Shown: piece after piece, positions 53,385 to 63,960 of the stretch
Position numbering within the stretch: position 1 is the stretch's first letter
How the letters are laid out: every line of letters starts with the position of its first letter
NCBI GenBank assembly: GCA_005784505.1
Contig: VCAZ01000032.1
Span: forward strand, 3,061,611 to 3,125,610
Reading direction: 5' to 3'
From: Bagarius yarrelli
Taxonomy: Eukaryota; Chordata; Actinopteri; Siluriformes; Sisoridae
Length of the DNA: 64,000 nt
Notes under the pieces: model-generated
Database searches by the model: none
The model's input: only the letters and a program-made list of their open reading frames with translations
Told to the model about the DNA's origin: nothing
Made by a program: the position numbers and the translations under genes

Positions 53385-53638
53385 ATAGTATATTCAATTC
53401 ATTGTCATTGTGGAAGGTACATGTACAGAGCCAATGAAATGCATTTTTCACATATCCCAATTGAGCGGCAGGGTCAGCTATGATACAGCGCCCTGGAGCA
53501 GAAGGGGTTAAGGGGTCTTGCTCAAGGACCCACACAGTGGTTGACTTGCTGGAGGTGGGGCTTGAAAAACCAGGTGTTCTGGTCTTCAGATTAAAAACTC
53601 TCAGCATTAACCTTAAACATTTGAGCCACCCTGCCACC
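53385..53638 (-). mobile_element. SINE family C, tandem copy 1 (with tail)
   Basis: Minus-strand order: head GGCAGGGTGGCTCAAATG, CCAGAACACCTGG, AACCACTGTGTGGGTCCTTG, GCGCTGTATCATAGCTGACC, then the tail GCATTTCATTGGCTCTGTAC and CAATGACAATGAATTG. Confidence 0.75.
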
Positions 53639-53640
53639 AT

Positions 53641-53845
53641 ATTTTTCGCATATCCCATCTTAGTAAGTTGGGGGTCAGAGCGCAGGGTCAGCTATGATAC
53701 AGCGCCCCTGGAGCAGGAAGGGTTGGGGGTCTTGCTTAAGGACCCAACAGTGGTTGACTTGCCAGGAGGTGGGGCTTGAACCCAGGTGTTTCTGGTCTTC
53801 AGATTAACAACTCAGCACCTTAACCATTTGAGCCACCCTGCCCCT
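53641..53845 (-). mobile_element. SINE family C, tandem copy 2 (no tail)
   Basis: Same family and strand. It repeats from ATTTTTCGCATATCCCATC (compare ATTTTTCACATATCCCA at 53443) to the head GGGGCAGGGTGGCTCAAATG. The repeated unit is about 200 bp, so a tandem duplication is the simplest reading. Confidence 0.75.
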
Positions 53846-54829
53846 TATTGGGAGGTTTAGTCAGAAATTATTACTTACTAAAGCAACAAAAAAAATAACA
53901 AGTAAACAAAATGAAAAATCTAAATTGAATTAGACTACGATTAAATAAATAAAAAAAACAGCGATTTTAAAAACAGCTCCGCTTCATTATTTTAGATTTA
54001 TAGCCGTGCCATTAACAGAAGCAAGACAAAGGAATGACATAATCCCGTACTATAGTCAGTAGAGTGCAAGAATAAGTATCCGAAGCGAGTAGTACGTCAA
54101 ATTTCTTTGATGCAAAAAGACATGTTGTTCCTTGTGGCTAAATCACACTTGTTTAGCATCATCACATTGTAAATTTTCAATTTGTTATGACATCATATGT
54201 CATGTGACAATACCAGCAAGTACATAGGTAGTACCTACTTAAGTAGACCGAGATTTTTAACGCAGCAAGAGTCTTTAACATGATGATGTGGTTGCCCTCT
54301 GGTGGCCTTATGGAGTACTGAGGACATATCTTTTACATTCAAGAACTATAATAAATCATTCTGAAACGACAGGGAAACTTTAAAAAAACCAGTTGGTTGA
54401 TGGAGGGACTAAGTTTCGGGTGGGAATTTATTAGTACTCATTTTTTCGTCCATCTTTTCTCAGCTGTTTGTTGTTGGCCATGTGGGCATCCCGCAGTCAG
54501 CCGAATACTCCATCTGAATCCTAACAACCGGCAAAGTCAAGCCCACTCACAGCTAATCCGAGGCCTCTGAGACAAGCAGCAGGTCTTCAAAGTGTTTTCT
54601 GTTCTCCGGCTTATCTCCAAGCTCCATCAGCCATTGATTTTCAGGCTTTTGATACAATTTTTAAACCAAATATCCAACCTCCAGACAATCAAACTGCAGG
54701 GTCACGAAAACCAACCAAAAAAAGACTAATAAAGATTGATAAAGGGACGGTTTGACCGAAATGATTGCAGCAATAGTGTCACATGTCCCTGTGAATTATA
54801 CATTTGGGACTCTTCTTCTATCCAAACAG
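53846..54829. other. no recognised gene
   Basis: AT-rich to mixed sequence. Only the CTCF-like site at 54293 stands out. Confidence 0.4.
54293..54305 (-). promoter_or_regulatory. candidate CTCF site
   Basis: Minus strand CCACCAGAGGGCA fits the first 13 positions of the CTCF core CCASYAGRKGGCR exactly. Unconfirmed; such 13-mers also occur by chance. Confidence 0.4.
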
Positions 54830-54943
54830 CCAGCCACCCATTTCTTTACCCACACCTTCATCTATCCTTCAATTCATTCCTCTATCCATCCATCTATCCA
54901 TACATTCACTTAACCACACATTCATCTATAAATCCATTCATCC

Positions 54944-54975
<32 letters not shown>

Positions 54976-55395
54976 ACATCTATCCATTTATATATATATC
55001 TATTAATTCATCTTTCCATATATACATACATTTACCCATCCATCCATCCATCCATCCATCTACACATCTATCCATCCACCCATCCTTCATCCACTTTCCC
55101 ACATCTATATATTTAATCTATAATTGCATCTATAATTCATTGCTTAATTAAGCATCCATACATGCTATTTTTATTAAATGATTTATTCACACATTGAGAT
55201 ACTATTTATCCATCCATCCATCCATGCATCATTTCATTATTCATTAATCCATCTATTCATCTATTAATGCAGTAACCCATTCATCCACCTACCCATCCAT
55301 TTATCTATTTACTCATTCATCCATCCATCATCCAGCCATTAAACCATCAAATCATCTATTAAATCATCCTTTCATTCATCCACCCATATATTTAT
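54830..55395. repeat. (ATCC)n-type tract with (AT)n
   Basis: Degenerate CATCCATC and ATTCATCTAT units, with a pure (TA)n at about 54946-54970. Similar to 3899-4600. Confidence 0.9.
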
Positions 55396-55779
55396 CAATT
55401 TATTTACCTATTCAGAGAGAGAAGGAGATAAGAGAGATATAGAAACATAAAAAGAGAACATAGACAGATGATAAATGAAATTGTTTTTGATGTCCACCAG
55501 AATACAGTCTCCTCACATCGCTCTCTCTTCCTACAAAAAATAAGTACATTTAAATACAACCGAAACTTTCTGAATCATTTTTATCCCCTTAAAGCATTTT
55601 TTTTGGAAATGATGGATGATGCTGAATTATTTCTGCATCTCGATGAAGCTATAAAAGCATCCAGATTGAGCCAATCAAACTTACTAATTGTCTGTATCAC
55701 TGAGTCATACTTTCCAACCCTGCCACATTATTAACATTATATTGTGAACATCAAGTGGCCATCTGTGTCTGGCAATTAC
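55396..55779. other. no recognised feature
   Basis: The 88-codon frame at 55468-55734 is in AT-rich sequence with no familiar motif. Confidence 0.35.
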
Positions 55780-55803
55780 AGAGAGAGAGGTGGATAGATA
55801 GAA

Positions 55804-55838
<35 letters not shown>

Positions 55839-55954
55839 AAAAGAAAGACAGAGAGACAGATAGAGGAAGAGAGAGAAAGAGAGAGAGAGAGAGAGGAAGA
55901 TAAAAAGAGTGGGAGGGAGAGAGGAAAAAAAGAGAGACAGAAGGAGAGAGAGAC

Positions 55955-56032
<78 letters not shown>
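55780..56032. repeat. polypurine (GA)n tract
   Basis: Nearly pure A/G for 250 bp, ending in about 27 uninterrupted GA units at 55973-56030. Confidence 0.95.
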
Positions 56033-56035
<3 letters not shown>

Positions 56036-57195
56036 GCATCAATATGTAAAAATTTGGTAAAACATTGGGATTTTGTGAGAATAAAGTCCTTTCAAATGTT
56101 AATATATATATTTTATAGTAAAAATATATGCTAAATATATGCATACCTACCAAATATCTGTAATTTCTGTAAATAATTTAGCAACTTTTTTTAGAAATAA
56201 TTTACTTAGTATTCTAAAAAAAAGTGTCTATTGTAGGCTTCAATATAAATCTCTGAATAATAAGATCAGAGTTTAGAAAATTATAAATTACAGATTTTCC
56301 CCCAAATATCCAGTATCAGGATGCTTTATCGTCAGTTCAGCCATATATAGCCGATGCAGTAGACAGTGAAATGATACAACGTCTCACCAGGATCATAGTG
56401 CTACATAAAACAACACAGAACTACAGCAAAACAACAAAGAGCTACGCAACAAAGACCAACACAGATTTAAGGAGTAGATAATAAGTGTCTTAGCAACATA
56501 AAGTGCAACCTGGTGCAAACAGTGCAAGTCAGACAGTGCAAATAAACAATACAAACATTACTTCAGACAGTGCAACTAGACAAAACATAAACATTCTGAG
56601 TGCATTGAATAGCACTGGCCAGATTATAAGTGATGCTGTGCGGATATAGGTTAAAATGTGCAAGTAAGTAAGTAAGTAAGTAAAAAAAAAAAAGTAAGTA
56701 AGTAAGTAAATAATAGCACTTTACATTCCAAGAAGTATTTTTAAAGATAAAATTTTACAGACGTTTTTTGCCTGTAAAATAAAAAGCAAGGATAGGAAAG
56801 TAAAAGTAAAGAGAGATTGGGAAAGGTATGTGAGCTGGGAACTCAGGACATCCGGACCACAATACCCACAAGGCTACTTTACTGACGTTAAAACAGTCTT
56901 AATGAAACAAAACAATGATAGTAATGACCTAATGGCCAAATCAATGAGTGTGTTGCCAGATTTTGTGCAAAAAAAAACCATAGAAAAATGAATCTCAATA
57001 TGCAAGAGAAACAGATCAGTTTCAGTCGGACCCAAAAATGCAGGACAACATAACAGAAAACCTACATACCATTTTCTTAACCACCACCTAAAGGAGCGCC
57101 TCACTGCTCCATCACCGTTAACCCTGACTTGCTTAGATGACTTAGAACACAACGGGGACCTTAACCTAACCATGTCCCCACACTTGCTGTATGCC
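56033..57195. other. no gene; (AAGT)n at 56660-56710
   Basis: A (AAGT)5-A12-(AAGT)5 microsatellite is the only marked element. ACAACACAGAACTACAGC repeats loosely at 56405-56460. Confidence 0.45.
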
Positions 57196-57330
57196 TTTAC
57201 ATTTACGTTTCTGACATTTGGCCTTTATCCAGGACGACTTGCATTTATCTGAATTTTTTTTCTTTTCAAATAAGCAGTTGGTGATTAAGGTGTTGAACTG
57301 TAGGTTCAATTTACAGCATCACCATCAATC
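57196..57330. mobile_element. chimera of two opposed SINE A pieces
   Basis: It starts as a reverse copy (TTTCTGACATTTGGCCTTTA, TCCAGGACGACTTGC, AAGCAGTTGGTGATTAAGG) and continues as a forward head (GGTGTTGAACTG, GTAGGTTCAATTTACAGCAT, CACCATC). The switch is within TTAAGG, which both arms share. Confidence 0.5.
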
Positions 57331-57332
57331 AT

Positions 57333-57486
57333 CGGGGCAGTGCAGTGGTGGGTTAAATGGTTAAGGTGCTAAGTTGTTGACTAACACTGTCGGGTCTCCG
57401 AGCAAGACCCCTAACCTTTCCTGCTCCAGGGGCGCTGCATTATAGCTGACCTTTCGCTCTGACCCCAACGTCCTAACGGGATATGC
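57333..57486 (+). mobile_element. SINE family C, 5' part
   Basis: GGGGCAGTGCAGTGGTGGGT, TTAAGGTGCTAAGTTGTTGA, then a deletion of the B-box region, CAGGGGCGCTGCATTATAGC, TGACCTTTCGCTCTGACC and GGGATATGC. Confidence 0.7.
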
Positions 57487-57768
57487 TTTTTCTTTTGCTT
57501 TCGGCTGTTTCCCTTTTAGGGGTCACCACAGTGAATCATCTGTCTACACCTAATCCTATTCTCTACATCCACTTCACTCACACCCACTGACTACATGTCC
57601 TCGTTTATCACATCCATATACCTCCTCTTTGGTCTTACTCTTTGCCTTCTGCCTGGTAGCTTCATTTCCAACATCCTCCTACCAAATATATTCACTATCC
57701 CTCCTCTGTACATGTTCAAACCACCTCAATCTGTCTTTCCTGACTTTCTCCCTAGGGAAGCCAGATTG
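57487..57768 (-). pseudogene. LINE ORF2 3'-end remnant nested in a SINE
   Basis: On the minus strand, codons from 57750 read EKVRKDRLRWFEHVQRRDSE, then YI with a one-base shift, RRMLEMKLPGRRQRVRPKRR, YMDVINEDM, an in-frame stop where Lys is expected, then RQMIHCGDP and TAA at 57518-57516. This is the C-terminal signature (HVQRR, PGRR, RPKRR, DRVRWRQMI, CGDP) of a non-LTR retrotransposon ORF2 common in fish genomes. Clan not assigned. One frameshift plus one stop make it dead. Confidence 0.75.
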
Positions 57769-57826
57769 AGGTGGTAGATATTCGAAGAAACAAATTTCAC
57801 TGTGCTGTAAAGTGTTTGTGACATAA
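57769..57826 (+). mobile_element. SINE family C, 3' part
   Basis: GATATTCGAAGAAACAAATT, TCACTGTGCTGTAA, TGTGACATAAAG. This is the expected continuation of GGGATATGC at 57486, so the LINE fragment interrupts one SINE. Confidence 0.6.
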
Positions 57827-57840
57827 AGACATTTACATTT

Positions 57841-57958
57841 ACATATTTACATAAGCTGACTCTGCTCAATCCTAAACTGCTTAGCTGGATAGAAAAACTA
57901 AATGTAAACCGCTCTGGATAAGGACATCTGCTATATGCCAGAAATGTCAATGTAATGT
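57841..57958 (+). mobile_element. SINE family A, 3' half
   Basis: CTAAACTGCTTAGCTGGATA, AACCGCTCTGGATAAGGACA and CCAGAAATGTCAATGTAATG. Confidence 0.6.
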
Positions 57959-57959
57959 A

Positions 57960-58058
57960 ATGTTGAGTGTTAAGGGCCTTACTCAGGGGCCAGGCACTGC
58001 TGAATCGAACCTACATCCTTCCAAACAGCAGTTTAACACTGATTGTGGCCACCACTTT
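57960..58058 (-). mobile_element. SINE family A, opposed fragment
   Basis: TGTTAAGGGCCTTACTCAGG, CTGAATCGAACCTACATCC and TTAACACTGATTGTGGCCAC. It is joined tail to body with the preceding forward copy. Confidence 0.6.
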
Positions 58059-58274
58059 TTCAACTTGAGCCTTGTCCTGTTTCCTTATTTGCATTGTCAT
58101 TGGTTGGGTTTTGTGAGTAAAGATCCTTAACTTAACGTGAAAGCAAATCAATAGGATTGGTATTAAATGTAGGCCCTTATTGATTGTGGGTGTGTATTTG
58201 TGTGTGTGTACCTTGGACATGAAATAGAATTGTCTTGTGTTCAACAGACTGTGAGATGATTTGTCGCTGTGTTT

Positions 58275-58302
58275 AAGTGTGTTTGTGTGTGTGTGTGTGT
58301 GT
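58275..58302. repeat. (GT)n microsatellite
   Basis: About 12 GT units. Confidence 0.85.
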
Positions 58303-58309
58303 TAGAGGT

Positions 58310-58465
58310 GTGTGTAGAAGCGGAATTAGTTTTAAACAAGATTTCCATACTGAAGCTTTAATTTACAGTGCAGTCGCTCCACTCCGTTTCGCTGAGTTAG
58401 CACTTTACTTTATGCTCTTCCAATTCGGTTGTGTAATGGGCTTGTCTTTGAGCAGATCTTGATAT
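58310..58465. other. candidate conserved non-coding block
   Basis: GGAATTAGTTTTAAACAAG, CTTTAATTTACAGTGCAGTC and GGTTGTGTAATGGGC are non-repetitive and homeobox-rich. A short block. Confidence 0.25.
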
Positions 58466-59739
58466 GTGTGTGTGTATTTATTAGTAGCTCATGTTTTGCG
58501 CTAGTTGATGGATAGAAGGACAGTTTACTGAAAGAGGTTTAGATAGGAAAAAGATGTGTGAGCTTAAATTGGATTGGTGATCTGTGCAGGCTTTAGGACC
58601 CCGAAGTCACCCCAGGCTTTAGAAACAGGGGGGTTGGTGTCAGAGCCCACCTGATAACTGGGCTGCACTTTTCCGCTTTAAAAAATTCTGATCCGGTACC
58701 TAGTTTCCAGCCCAGAAACCTCAAGGGAACTTATCGGTGTCAGTGGGTGGGGCTTCCACTACAGGCAATAAAGCTACATAATGTGGCTCCACATAGAAAC
58801 CACCAATTTGAAATGGTGTGGGTATTTTAGAACTTTTTTTTTTAAAGAGAGAATCAATTAAACAGAAATCAATAAAAAATCCATGGTCGTCATGGTCGCC
58901 AGTGTGGCAAATAACATGCAAACACTGGTGTAAACTGTGACCCAAAATCTTATGATTGCCAGTCAGGAGACACCTAGACTCCCACTTTTCTCTGTACACC
59001 GCATGACAAAGCTTAAAGACTTCACTTACACTCATTAACAGTGGTATAAATATATTTCACCTCCAGACCCAATTCAGTTGGCAAACTACGTTCCCTAATT
59101 TATTTTGTCTAGCTTATTTTTCAACTCTTTCTGTGTTTGTTCAGATCATCAGAAGCTGGAAAATTTTATCTCAGATCTGGATGACCAAGTAATTCGGTAC
59201 CCTCCAGTTTCTGATTGATTGGCTATTTATTGCAAAACCGAACATACGATTATAGATAAAAGGCTTAAATACTAAGAAAAATAGCAGTAAAATTAAGCGA
59301 TGTATTCATTCCTAAATATAAAAAAAATCAAAGGGGTTTACTCACTTTTCAGTACCACTGTAAAACAAAAAAAATTGTTTTTTTCCAAACATGTGCAAAC
59401 ACAATTCAAACAGAATACAAAGCCCCTCCAGACAATACATCACAAGGCCTCAAAAAAAATCCATACTTTCCAATTCCAAAGTGTAGAAAAAGAACATTTG
59501 AGTTTCCGCCACAACCTTGAAAATGAAACTAACCTGTAAAACGACAGGTTAATTATAGAGACGCCGACACTCCATGACTACAGTTTACACAACTGTGAAG
59601 CGAGTGTATGTTTAATCAGAAGCTACAATGTCTCCTGACATCAACGTTCCTTCCATTCATTACGCCTCTACATCGAATCCCAGATGAGACAAAATTTTAC
59701 ACCGACATCTGTCAATTTTAGTTACTTTATATTTATTAA
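58466..59739. other. no recognised gene
   Basis: About 1.3 kb of unique, AT-rich sequence. No similarity was noticed. Confidence 0.4.
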
Positions 59740-59925
59740 TAGGGAGGTGGTAGCAACAGTGGTTAAGCTGTTAGACTGCCAATTGTAAGATCGGGGTTCT
59801 ATTCCCAACATCACCAAGCCATCTCCGCTGGGCTCCTAAACAAGGCCTTTTTTGCTTAGTTGTATAAAAAGAGAGTAAATGTAAGTTGCTTTGGATAACG
59901 GCGTCTGCCAAATGTTGAGAATGTT
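59740..59925 (+). mobile_element. SINE family A, full length
   Basis: GGGAGGTGGTAGCAACAGTG, GTTAAGCTGTTAGACTGCC, B box GGGGTTCTATTCCC, tail AAGTTGCTTTGGATAACGGC and GTCTGCCAAATGTTGAG. Confidence 0.8.
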
Positions 59926-59964
59926 ATTTATTTGTGATTAAATACATCTATTCCATGTCATCTT

Positions 59965-60380
59965 TTAGTTATGATGCTCAGTGGCTGAGGTGCCGGACTG
60001 CTGTTTGGAACATCATGGACCAGTATTCTGCCACTTTTGGACCTCTGAGTAAGGCCCCTAACTCTCAACTGTTCCTCATAATACATAAAATAAATGTCGA
60101 TCTCTCTAGAAAAGGGTGTCTGATATATGCTCTAACAGTAAATGTTGGACCCCTGAGCAAGGCCCTTAACTGCTCAGTTGGTTTAAAAAAATTGGGCTGG
60201 ATAAGGACGCCTGCCAAATGCTGTAAATGTTGGGCCCCTAAGCAAGGCCCTTTCTGCTCAGTTGTATCCCATATGTCCCGTATCCCATATACCAAGGGTG
60301 TATCCCATATGTCCCATATACCAAGACGGTATGCCATATGTCCAATATAACAAGGCTGTATCCTATATGTCAGAAATGTA
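59965..60380 (+). mobile_element. SINE family A with multiplied tails and a derived tandem repeat
   Basis: A second head (AGTGGCTGAGGTGCCGGACT) is followed by body-tail units at about 60040-60145 (ending AACAGTAAATGTTGG), 60146-60232 (GACCCCTGAGCAAGGCCC to TGCTGTAAATGTTGGG) and 60233-60380. The last has expanded into three ~30-bp TATCCCATATGTCCCATATA-type repeats before TCAGAAATGTAAATGTA. Confidence 0.75.
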
Positions 60381-60439
60381 AATGTAGTCTTCCTTTACAG
60401 GATCCCAGGAAATCCAACCAATCAGAATGTTCTCTCAAA

Positions 60440-60790
60440 CTGCCAGTTTTCGCATCAGACTCTCAGCCATCGGTTAAGGAAAGTGAGACTAGCAAATGTG
60501 GTGTGTTAACTCCAATAAGGTAAGATTCATCAACATTGATGGCATCCTCAAGTTGTGCCATGCCACTGTTTAAAGGTCCATTTTATTTAATCAACAGACA
60601 AACACATTATGTCCTGCGGGTAACTAAAATGCCGTTGCACAGAGAAAAGTGCAGTTTAATAGAAAATGTCAACCGCGTAAATGAAAATTGCATCTTCTCT
60701 CTTTTCTTGAGAAAGCCAAAACGTTGCCCGATGGCAGCTGCGATTGGCGGCCCAGACCGTCTTCGTTTAATTTTCCACTCGACTTAATCT
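60440..60790. other. candidate conserved non-coding block
   Basis: Repeat-free, with TTTAAAGGTCCATTTTATTT, TAATCAACAGACAAAC, GTAAATGAAAATTGC and TTCGTTTAATTTTCC. The 83-codon frame at 60536-60787 lacks a domain. Confidence 0.3.
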
Positions 60791-61275
60791 GAATAGAACG
60801 AAAATGCATTATGGGTAATAGTGATCATTTTCACCTGGTTGTTGATCCGTAATAAAAATCCACCGTCCAATCTTTTTATAACATTTAGATTCATCATGAG
60901 ATCTTCAGTGGCGTCTGAGTTTTATCCATTACCCACAATGCCATTTGATCAGCTTTTTTCTGTGGGTCCAGGGTGATCTCAACCTTTTCTTCAGTTCTAA
61001 AGAGAATGATGCATGAGAAAAATCTTCCAAAGCTTTAACCTTCATGCTAATCATCTCGCTAATCCCTAACTTGCCTTACCAGAATAAACTCTACATGAAA
61101 TTCATTTCATTCAGTAAACTGAAGGTCAGTTGAAGTCTAAATTTTCGATTCTATTTCTTGTAATAAATTCCAACTAAGTTCAATAACCAGTGGTGTAAGT
61201 GTAAGTGAGCGATTATAACACTTCATTAGACTAAATCAGAGAACATTAAGAATGCAGTAGAAAAAAAAGAACAAC
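60791..61275. other. no recognised feature
   Basis: Unique AT-rich sequence. Confidence 0.4.

Positions 61276-61347
<72 letters not shown>
61276..61347. repeat. (GATA)18 microsatellite
   Basis: An uninterrupted run. Confidence 0.95.
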
Positions 61348-61349
<2 letters not shown>

Positions 61350-61379
61350 AAAGAAAGAAAAATTTCCTCTTCATCAAGT

Positions 61380-61680
61380 TTCTATAAGTTCGATTTTACG
61401 GCTCCTCTATGTCTGAGTATTGCAGCGTTAATTTGGCTTTAAATAGATTTTCCATTTTGGATCCATGTCGTCGCAGCCCCCGTATCAGCCGAGCTCCGTG
61501 CCGTCCCTACGGGGACACGGAATCAGTTGAATTCCAACTTTATCTTCCACTGACGGGGAATCCAATTATTTATTTAAGGTCTGAGTAATTTGACTTTTTT
61601 TATTATCTGTGTAAAGTATAAAGCAGCCTTGGGGTTCTACTAACCCCCTGCCGTTGCTCAGTCACCATGGGGACGAGAAG
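61380..61680. other. candidate conserved non-coding block
   Basis: GCGTTAATTTGGCTTTAAAT, GGATCCATGTCGTCGCAGCC, ATCCAATTATTTATTTAAGG. Mixed GC content, repeat-free, between (GATA)n tracts. Confidence 0.25.
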
Positions 61681-61969
61681 AAATACAATGCTAAGACAAG
61701 GAAAAATATGTTCGTTTTACGAGGTCACTCGCTTATCTATTCAGCTTTGTTTAGAGACTCCGGTTCTGTTGTGGCAAAACCAACCGTTACTTTGTTAAGT
61801 TCATTGATTTCCTCAGGTTCCAGAACTTATCTGTGGGTTGTAGCATTTCATTCTTCCTTCACTGGAACTAAGAGACCCAAACTATATTTCAGCATGATGA
61901 TTTCCCCTGTGCACAATGTCCCTGAGTTCCACCAAGACATGCTGTGTTCAGGTTGGAGTGGAAAAAAAG

Positions 61970-62273
61970 AAGGAAGTAAGGATAGAAGGATGCAGGTAGG
62001 AAGGAAGGAAGGAAGGAAGGAAGGAAGGATAGAAGGATGAAGGTAGGAAGGAAGAAAGGAAGAAAGGAATGGCAGGGAGGAGGGAAGGTGGGGAGGGAGA
62101 GAGGAAGGAAGGAAGGAATGCAGAGAGTTTAGAAGGGATAAAGACAGGAAGGAAAAAGAAAGGAAAGAAGGAAGGAAGAAAGGAAGGAAGGAAGGAAGAA
62201 ATGGAAAGGAATGAAAAAGGGAGAGAAAGGAGAAGGAAAGGAAGAGAGAAAGGAAGGAAAGAAGGAAGGAAGG

Positions 62274-62346
<73 letters not shown>
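61970..62346. repeat. (GGAA)n then (GATA)17 compound tract
   Basis: About 300 bp of AAGGAAGG-type purine DNA passes directly into (GATA)n at about 62276-62346. It has a pronounced strand asymmetry. Confidence 0.95.
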
Positions 62347-63561
62347 TATAAAATCACTCCTTAGCCTGAAACTTGTCAAATATGATATCGTTTAAATTGA
62401 AATATTTGTTATGGTTTATTGTTTTCACTGCTAATTTATCAAATTCTCACCTTTGACCGTTTCTGCTTGGTTTGTCACGTCATGTGATTTCACAGCAGGA
62501 TGCAAGGTGTTTAATTAAACAATCTCAGTTCTCTTTAAGGAGAACTGTCTTGTGTCGTGTGTCAGCTGTCGTGTGTCGTGTGTGTTACCGAAATAAGTAA
62601 GAGTTTAATTTCTCACTCAGCATTTTCCTAGGACATATAACTGCAAAGTCGGCATGCTAGTTAGCGATCAAGCCCATAAATTCCACAAAGAAATTAGCCT
62701 AAACAGAAGTAAGCTAACCTGGTTAGTTTGTTGTTTAATTTTTATGTTTTATTTACTTATATTTAAATGTTTTAGCTATTAACGTTCGTCAGCTAAACTA
62801 GCTCATTACTGTAGATTTTGCTGTGCTTCACCTTTTGAATGAACTCGTAAACATCTTCTCTTAAAGGTCTACGAAAACCTACAATGCCTACAACAGAATT
62901 GGATAGAGAGAGAGATATAAGAAGAAAGAAGTAAGTAGAGCTAGATAGAGGAAGAAAAAAATGGAAGAAAAACCGGGGAACATATGGAGTGGGAGTGAAA
63001 ACAGTTAAAGGACAATCATACGCTTGCCAGCGGTTCGAACAGATCAATAAACACTCCCTGTCTGATCCAACAGCATATTTGACATATATGAAAAGGATGC
63101 TATGGTGCTGTCGATCGATGGCATTGTATTTTTCTTACATCGTCTTCGCAGAAGTAAAAAGTAGAGCTAGAATAATAGACAGTTCTAATTTTGGCCTAAA
63201 TAATAAAAAAGAAGTGTTTACAGTTTACAGTATGTCCAGGCAACACAGCGGAAAAGGTCGTACCAGCTGCTTGTTTGCTTTGAAGCAGGCATGAAGGTGT
63301 TCCCAGCCTCCAAGGAGACAATAGGAGGTGTATAGCAGGTGTCTGGTCGAGACCATTGCACTCACCTACAAGTGCGCGGGCCACCAGGCACAGAGGAGAA
63401 TCAGAGCACACTGTAAAAGGGGTATGGCCACCTCCAGGGCGTCGGCCCCTCAAAACCAAGACCTTGGTTGGACAGGAATAGTGTTTAGACAAAGCGTCTC
63501 GTTCCCTTTTGTAACCTTAGAGACATTTTATTAAACTTAATGAAGTTGATAAACATATTAA
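62347..63561. other. no recognised gene
   Basis: Mostly unique sequence with a short (TGTCG)n-like patch at about 62551-62586 and a purine patch at 62900-62970. The stretch at 63230-63480 is of higher GC and repeat-free, but no frame or domain is recognisable. Confidence 0.4.
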
Positions 63562-63655
63562 AACTAGGGTTGCAAAATTTTCCCAGAAATTTCCAAGATG
63601 ACCAAAATAAAGGTCTAATTTACTAAATATTTTCCTCTGCATTGCAACCCTAGTT
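63562..63655. mobile_element. 94-bp MITE with perfect 14-bp terminal inverted repeats
   Basis: It opens AACTAGGGTTGCAA and closes with the exact reverse complement TTGCAACCCTAGTT. The interior is AT-rich (TTTTCCCAGAAATTTCC) and non-coding. The pattern is that of a miniature inverted-repeat DNA transposon; the family is not assigned. Confidence 0.75.
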
Positions 63656-63878
63656 AGAACCAATTAGCAGCATTAAAACCACAATAGTCTGGATAGAAGT
63701 TAACATTTCTAAACATTTTAAACATTTGTTATGTTATTTATATTTTATTATGAATAAAATATTGGATTTAAAATGTTAGTTTTAATTTTTTTAAACATTT
63801 TCGATTATTTGGGTTGGTTATATTTTATTAATTTTATTTACTTGTTGTTATAGTAATTTCATGTCTGATTATTTCTTG
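63656..63878. other. AT-rich, no feature seen
   Basis: Runs of ATTTTATTA-type sequence. Confidence 0.4.
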
Positions 63879-63960
63879 GGGGCAACACCAAGCTGCCAAT
63901 GCCGGTCCCCTAAGCAAAAGCCCTAACCCTCAGTAAGTGAGTTGGTGCCATGGATAAGCC
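63879..63960 (+). mobile_element. SINE family A fragment
   Basis: CAACACCAAGCTGCCAATGC, CCCCTAAGCAAAAGCCC and TGCCATGGATAAGCC, continuing toward the window end. Confidence 0.55.

Noticed and set aside
53227..53779. Open frames of 143 and 99 codons
   Set aside because: They run over the tandem SINE C copies and change meaning at the SINE boundaries.
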